A stretch of DNA of 64,000 bases. Origin: Aspidapion aeneum. Taxonomy: Eukaryota > Arthropoda > Insecta > Coleoptera > Brentidae. This document shows, one piece after another, positions 59,271 to 64,000 of the stretch. The stretch covers positions 40,135,235 through 40,199,234 of the forward strand of contig OY755044.1 in the NCBI GenBank assembly GCA_963576565.1. Reading direction: 5' to 3'. The notes under the pieces are model-generated. The model was given only the letters and a program-made list of their open reading frames with translations. It had not been told where the DNA came from and did no database searches. Each line of letters begins with the position of its first letter. Position 1 is the first letter of the stretch. The translations under genes were made by a program, and so were the position numbers.

Positions 59271-61638
59271 TCTAAACGATGTTGACGCTTGACATAAAGA
59301 ATTAGCTTACAACAAAAGGTTAAAACAAAACGAAGACAAGTAAGTATTTAGTGAATGTTCCCTTTTCTATGTCAAGCGGCAGTGGCGACTGCGACGAGGG
59401 GATAAGGGTAATAAATGCCCCCCGGGGAAAATAAAAAAATAAAACGATTTAACGTAAACAAATAAGAAAACATTTTGCGTTTTAAGTATGCCAGTGTCAA
59501 TCAAAATTAATAACTGCCTAAAAAAGGTGCATTTTACACACAAGAGAGTAGCATGACTGATTAAAAAATTAGATAATTTATTAGATTTTATTAATCAAAG
59601 TAGTGAATCATTTACATACTGAGTGGACGTAAATAGTGACACCGTTGCTCACTTTAAATTAAATTAAATAAATAATAACCATGTTTAAAATGGCAACACA
59701 ACTACCTTTCGACGTGATATTTACTTGGAAATATAGACAACTTTTCACCAACATAGCAAACCAAAGTATAGATTATATTTCTCTCTTGCTTCGAATAAAT
59801 GTCACTAAGAGAGATAATCAAACCATTAATTTTTGTCAAACCATGGTTTGGTTCATCTTGAACAGTTACACATATTTAAAGCTTTGCAATTTTATTTGAA
59901 AAAGGGGTCTGCGCTGCTATTTTTTTTTAAATTAAAATCAAAACAGATATTAATTTTAAGGCAAGATACTTCCTAATAAGTAGGAATAATGATTTAAATG
60001 ATCTCGATAAACCTATGGTTGATATATTATCTGTCCAAAACTTAAATCGGTACGGTAATTTTTACGTCCACATTGTACCTAAATATCGTTTACGTGTAGA
60101 AAACCTAATTTTATTTGCATTATACCTTGCTTTCATTTATTTTAATTTGAACTAACAATGTCACCCCTGCAGCTGTGTTTGTCCAATGCGTTATTTTAAC
60201 TCAATACAAGCAGTTTTTATAATTTAGAAAAGGCGTTAATTTTTTAACAAGAATGTTAGTTTTTGCAATAAATCACATGTTAACTATATTTAAAATTAAA
60301 AATTTAGCGTTGAATTCTTTTACATTAAAAATATTTTTTTTTTAAAAATATTTTAAGTTAAAAAACTAAATTTTTATAGACCGGAAGTCACCTTTAGTTT
60401 TACACAATTTTAAGCCAAATTGTGTGTGCCTTTTAAAAATAATCTCATAAAATTTTATTAAAAGTAATGCCATCAGTCGCAATTTTTTTAGATCTTAACA
60501 CGTGGATAAGATTTTTAAAAGGGATATATGGCATTTAATATCTAGCTTAAATGTTATTCAACACAATAGGCTCTTAGAAATCGAACAAGATGTAAATATA
60601 TTTAATTATTTAGCTAGACTCCCAATTAAATATACGCCATAGAAATAAAAGGTGGGTGGCAAATCATCCTTAAAGGAAGCTATTTATAAATTAATTACCG
60701 CTTCAGAGGTCAAGGTTTCCACAAAATTTCAGTGTAGGTACAGTGCGCAATATGAAGGATTTTAAGTTAATTTATTTCGCGCTTTTTTTAATATTTTTCC
60801 ACCCACTGTTTTTTTTTCTATGGTCCGTAAGATTTAATCGCTTATTTCCAAGCGCGTCTTTAACAAATATAGAAGTTTATTGATAAAAACTAATCAAGAT
60901 TGAACATTCTAGGACGGAAATACTACTTACAAGTGACTCTCTACAAGGTTATTAAAAATTAAACTACATATAATCCCCATTCCCTGTTCTTCTATTTTGA
61001 TACGTCAGCACCCTACGTAAATTATACTACGGGTAAAAATATTTCGGATTGAGAAGTTTACTGCGTTTTTGTTAGAAAAAAATATTTCACTTTGTTGTTA
61101 TGTCATGTCACCACCTTAGGAAGATCTAAAGTTTAAAAGGAATCCTACTAATTTTAACCGTAGATTTTTCACTTTGAACGAGACGAGACCACTAAGTAAC
61201 TACTAGATAATAATAATTTGTGGATCCGAAGACGAAGGCCGTTAATTTTGGGGGAACTGTGACAGCATCAGTTTTTTCGAAAGCAAAGGTTATTCTCCTT
61301 ATTCGTTACCTCGAAAAAGAAAAAACATTACTGATGATTATTATTTAAATCCTTTGAATAAATTTTATGCAATAGTGGAAGTTAAAGGGCCAGTAATAAC
61401 TAAAAATAAATTAAAATTAAAATTAATAAAAAATCACCAGGACAATAATCTAGTCCATAAATGCGAAATTTTTTATTAGAAAGTGAAGACGTGGGTTATA
61501 AGAGTAAAGTATCCATGTTTTTCCAAAATGGAAAAAATTCTTGGAAAGAAGTATTTCCTAATAGAACGATCAGTCTTAATCCTCTGCTTTGCTAAAACAA
61601 CCCAACAAAAAATCATTACCCTTTCTGCATTTCCCCAG
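59271..61638 (+). other. Intron between turret exons, nothing further seen
   Basis: About 2.4 kb of AT-rich sequence with no repeat or frame that I can support. The short frame at 59681 has no recognisable content. Confidence 0.5.
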
Positions 61639-61798
61639 CATCCTCGGAATGTACCTATTCGGCGGTAAGTTTTGCAACTATGTAGACGCAAAAGGCAACA
61701 CCGTCGACTGCGGCTGTGAACTGATCAACGACATACGTTGCCAGTGCGATCGGAAGCACTTCAACAACATACTGTGGGCCACCGTCACCGTTTTTCAA
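61639..61798 (+). CDS. Ca-alpha1T: T-type calcium channel, alternative repeat II turret exon B (5 Cys)
   Basis: This 160-base exon lies between acceptor catttccccag and donor caagtgagacc. It again completes Ser with the AG of the S5 exon and ends at a codon boundary. It encodes ILGMYLFGGKFC, a turret with VDCGCELINDIRCQC and the pore-helix start FNNILWATVTVFQ. It is four residues longer than exon A and has five cysteines. The shared frame 'ILGM..FG.KFC' and 'DRK.F...LW..VTVFQ' shows that the two exons arose by duplication. It lies 3.55 kb downstream of exon A and 678 bases before the constitutive pore exon. Confidence 0.95.
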
Positions 61799-62476
61799 GT
61801 GAGACCAATTTTTTAAAATTTTTATGTTACTTATACTTATAACAATATTAAGTAAATAGGTATTTGTAAAAGAATGCTGTAGGTTGTGGATCAAAACGAA
61901 TTTTAAAATCTTTAAACTAATATAAGTTTCTATTTCTGCACAGCGTGTAAAAAATAAAAATAGCAATCTGCGGTGTTCATTTTACTGCTGCTCTCTTTTG
62001 AAGTTTAACAGTTCTTTATCGTTTACCTATTTTACAAAATAATTCACCTCTGTAAAAACATTTTCATGGTAACCAAAGATAATATAATATAATATACATA
62101 AATATGACAACTTTTTGGTAAAATATTAGCTGAGCCATTTTTTATATCGGCAATGTTTCTTTTTTACATCCATTATTAAAAAACAGACTATTCTTAGAAA
62201 CGTCCAAATAACAAAATCTTTCCAGGCTACATTAGGTCAATTAGGAACGTCATAATTTTCTCTCTTTTTTCACACCATTTGAACAGTTCAAAAAGAGCAC
62301 AGTATTTAAAACTGTGAGCCGCTAGATCTTAATAACGAGTTTACCACCTAAAAGTATTTTTAATGTTTTTAAAGTTTTCTAACCGCTATTTATTTTAAAC
62401 AGCAAAATCTCGCAAGTTTGATCCAGAATCTTGGCACTTTAATCACTTATTAAAATCTTACCTATTTTCCTTTTAG
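61799..62476 (+). other. Intron between turret exon B and pore exon
   Basis: 678 bases, donor gtgaga and acceptor ccttttag. No element seen. Confidence 0.7.
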
Positions 62477-62625
62477 ATTCTTACACAAGAAGACTGGAAT
62501 ATGGTTTTGTCAAATGGAATGGCCAAAACGTCACATTGGGCTGCTTTGTATTTTGTGGCTCTAATGACGTTTGGCAACTATGTCTTGTTTAATTTACTTG
62601 TTGCCATTTTGGTTGAAGGCTTTAG
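62477..62625 (+). CDS. Ca-alpha1T: T-type calcium channel, exon with repeat II selectivity filter and S6
   Basis: Bounded by ttttccttttag and the donor gtaaagaa, 149 bases, phase 0 in and phase 2 out. It encodes the second half of the pore loop, [15 protein letters not shown], in which the Glu of QED is the repeat II selectivity-filter residue (T-type channels use E, E, D, D over the four repeats). The S6 helix follows ([20 protein letters not shown]), ending with LVEGF, the usual end of S6 in this family. It joins in frame to either alternative turret exon. Confidence 0.96.
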
Positions 62626-62727
62626 GTAAAGAAAAAATACTTGTAATAAGTAAAAAAACATATGCGCTGATGTAAACTCTGTACAAGGAATTAATTGTAA
62701 CATGTTAAATCTAAATGAATTTTTTAG

Positions 62728-62861
62728 TTCTGAAAGAAATGAAAGACGCGAGAGGGAGCAAAGAGAGATGGCTCGCAGAAAAATGTCCTGTATATTAGAA
62801 GCCAGTTTAAGGGGAAGTGAAGGAAGTACAGACAGCAGTTCTAGTAGCAGCTTTATACAGG
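62728..62861 (+). CDS. Ca-alpha1T: T-type calcium channel, exon at start of II-III linker
   Basis: After gaattttttag the first base completes Ser with the previous AG. The 134-base exon encodes SSERNERREREQREMARRKM, a strongly charged helix directly after S6 that is typical of Cav3 II-III linkers, and then a Ser-rich tail (about ten Ser in its last 18 residues) ending at the donor caggtaac. The exon ends at a codon boundary. The Ser-rich part could be phosphorylated, which is inference. The preceding intron is only 102 bases. Confidence 0.93.
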
Positions 62862-64000
62862 TAACATGAATTGTTTTGAAGCTCACTTCCTCTCCAATGA
62901 TGCATACTTCACCTCCAGGTCTGGCAGGACAACCCCTATCATTAAAGTTTTAAGGCTTAAAAGTTTTCGTACGTCTTTCGTCACAGAGGGTGCGTAAATA
63001 TATGCACTTTGCTTAAGAAAAGTGGCCAACATAAAAACAAAATCAAGCAACCCTAGATTGCATTTTTCATAACTGACCATGTGTAAGACATGCCTGTGAA
63101 AACTATGTTCTATGTTAGCCACATTAAATATGACTTGAGGCTTTTCATTTTCCATTATTGTTAATCGATCGAGTGACTAAAAAAAGTGTTATTTCAAAGG
63201 CGAGTTTTTGGGACTTTCTTCCAGAACGCATATTTTACACCGTTATTATATTTATGATCCGATTCAAAACTTCCTGTGGATAATTGTAGAACAAAATATG
63301 TGCGATACATTCTCTTCCATTTTAAATCCTATTTCGTGCTTTCTTATTCTGATTGCATAAGTGTCTTTAAGAACGTTGTATGAAGTGTTGACTTCCAGTG
63401 TTTTCGTTTTATCTTTTCAATTTTGTTTAGTCATGTCATTTGCTTATGCTGCGAGTTAAACTGATTTCAGTAAATTTGGTAGTCCCGAATTTATTTTGCC
63501 GAATGTTTACCTTTTCATTTAAAAACAGAACACATGTTCCAGTTTTGAAAGCAATTCGACTGATTTCATCGTGAGTAAGCTTGGTGTTCCTGCATTTGTT
63601 TGTTTTTGTTTTGAAAGCGATTTCGGGCGATTGTTAATTTTTTGTAAGGATAGTCTTTGACAGAACCTAACTGGTTACAAAAAAACTGAAAAGTATGGTT
63701 GGGAATATTTGAAACCATAATTCGATAAATATCTGCTTTTATAAAAGTCAATGCTAGATTTCAAGATTTTAGAATAGTTTCCCGACTATTGCTCTCCCTA
63801 GCTTTTGGAGATGCTATATAAAAGGTATAGACAAAAAACAGACGCATACGCACTTTAAAAAGTATTCCTCAAGTTGAAATTTTCCATTGTTTTCGGGGCA
63901 AGCTTTAATTGCTTCACTTTTTAAAACTTTTAACCCGAATTTTGTACTATTATATTAATATTATTATCCGTAACATAATAGTAACTGTTTCGTTTCAGGG
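62862..64000 (+). other. Intron after the II-III linker exon, to window edge
   Basis: No exon was recognised. The window ends in actgtttcgtttcaggg, a good acceptor, so the next exon may begin at 63999. Confidence 0.5.

Noticed and set aside
58084..61639. Turret exon A or B as a pseudo-exon
   Set aside because: Both keep the frame, splice sites and conserved ends, so both look functional.

Overview
The window looks like a piece of a large, AT-rich, transposon-laden arthropod nuclear genome, most likely an insect. The evidence is GT-AG spliced exons of a T-type voltage-gated calcium channel, two BEL/Pao retrotransposons, a mariner relic, RTE-type and Jockey/CR1-type LINE fragments, PIF/Harbinger-like and hAT-like non-autonomous elements, and a Polinton/Maverick-type integrase. 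The order of insect cannot be fixed from what is seen here.

Layout. 1-3,640: a decayed Polinton/Maverick-like (adintovirus-like) segment with a broken coiled-coil gene, a frameshifted integrase with a C-terminal chromodomain, a small intact ORF and a tandem-repeat tail. 3,759-10,185: BEL/Pao element 1, with a 92-bp remnant of its 5' LTR, broken gag and pol and a full 3' LTR. 10,186-11,300: a mariner relic directly against that LTR. 12,069-14,265: a large imperfect palindrome interrupted by an RTE-type reverse transcriptase fragment. 15,830-18,156 and 28,997-29,930: one tandem array of ~187-bp units, cut in the middle of a unit by 10.84 kb of foreign DNA. That DNA holds a broken THAP-domain gene, a Harbinger-like deletion derivative and a ~3.1-kb palindrome. 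30,209-32,123: two inverted-repeat elements. 33,988-44,180: BEL/Pao element 2, with both LTRs nearly identical, interrupted in gag by a 2.8-kb LINE. 44,363-45,375: an hAT-like MITE and short repeats.

From 45,684 to the right edge the window holds part of one host gene, a T-type (Cav3) calcium channel alpha-1 subunit on the + strand. Seven exons cover the end of the I-II linker, all of repeat II and the start of the II-III linker. Both the start and the end of the gene lie outside the window. The standout observation is a pair of homologous exons (57,937-58,084 and 61,639-61,798) that both encode the end of S5 and the turret before the repeat II pore loop. They share the same entry and exit phases. 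Using both would put a stop codon in frame, so they are almost certainly mutually exclusive. They differ in cysteine number (3 versus 5). The channel introns carry several inverted-repeat elements and a long, badly decayed tandem array.

Nearly everything left of 45.6 kb is mobile-element sequence in different stages of decay. No tRNA, rRNA, CRISPR array or bacterial-type operon was seen.
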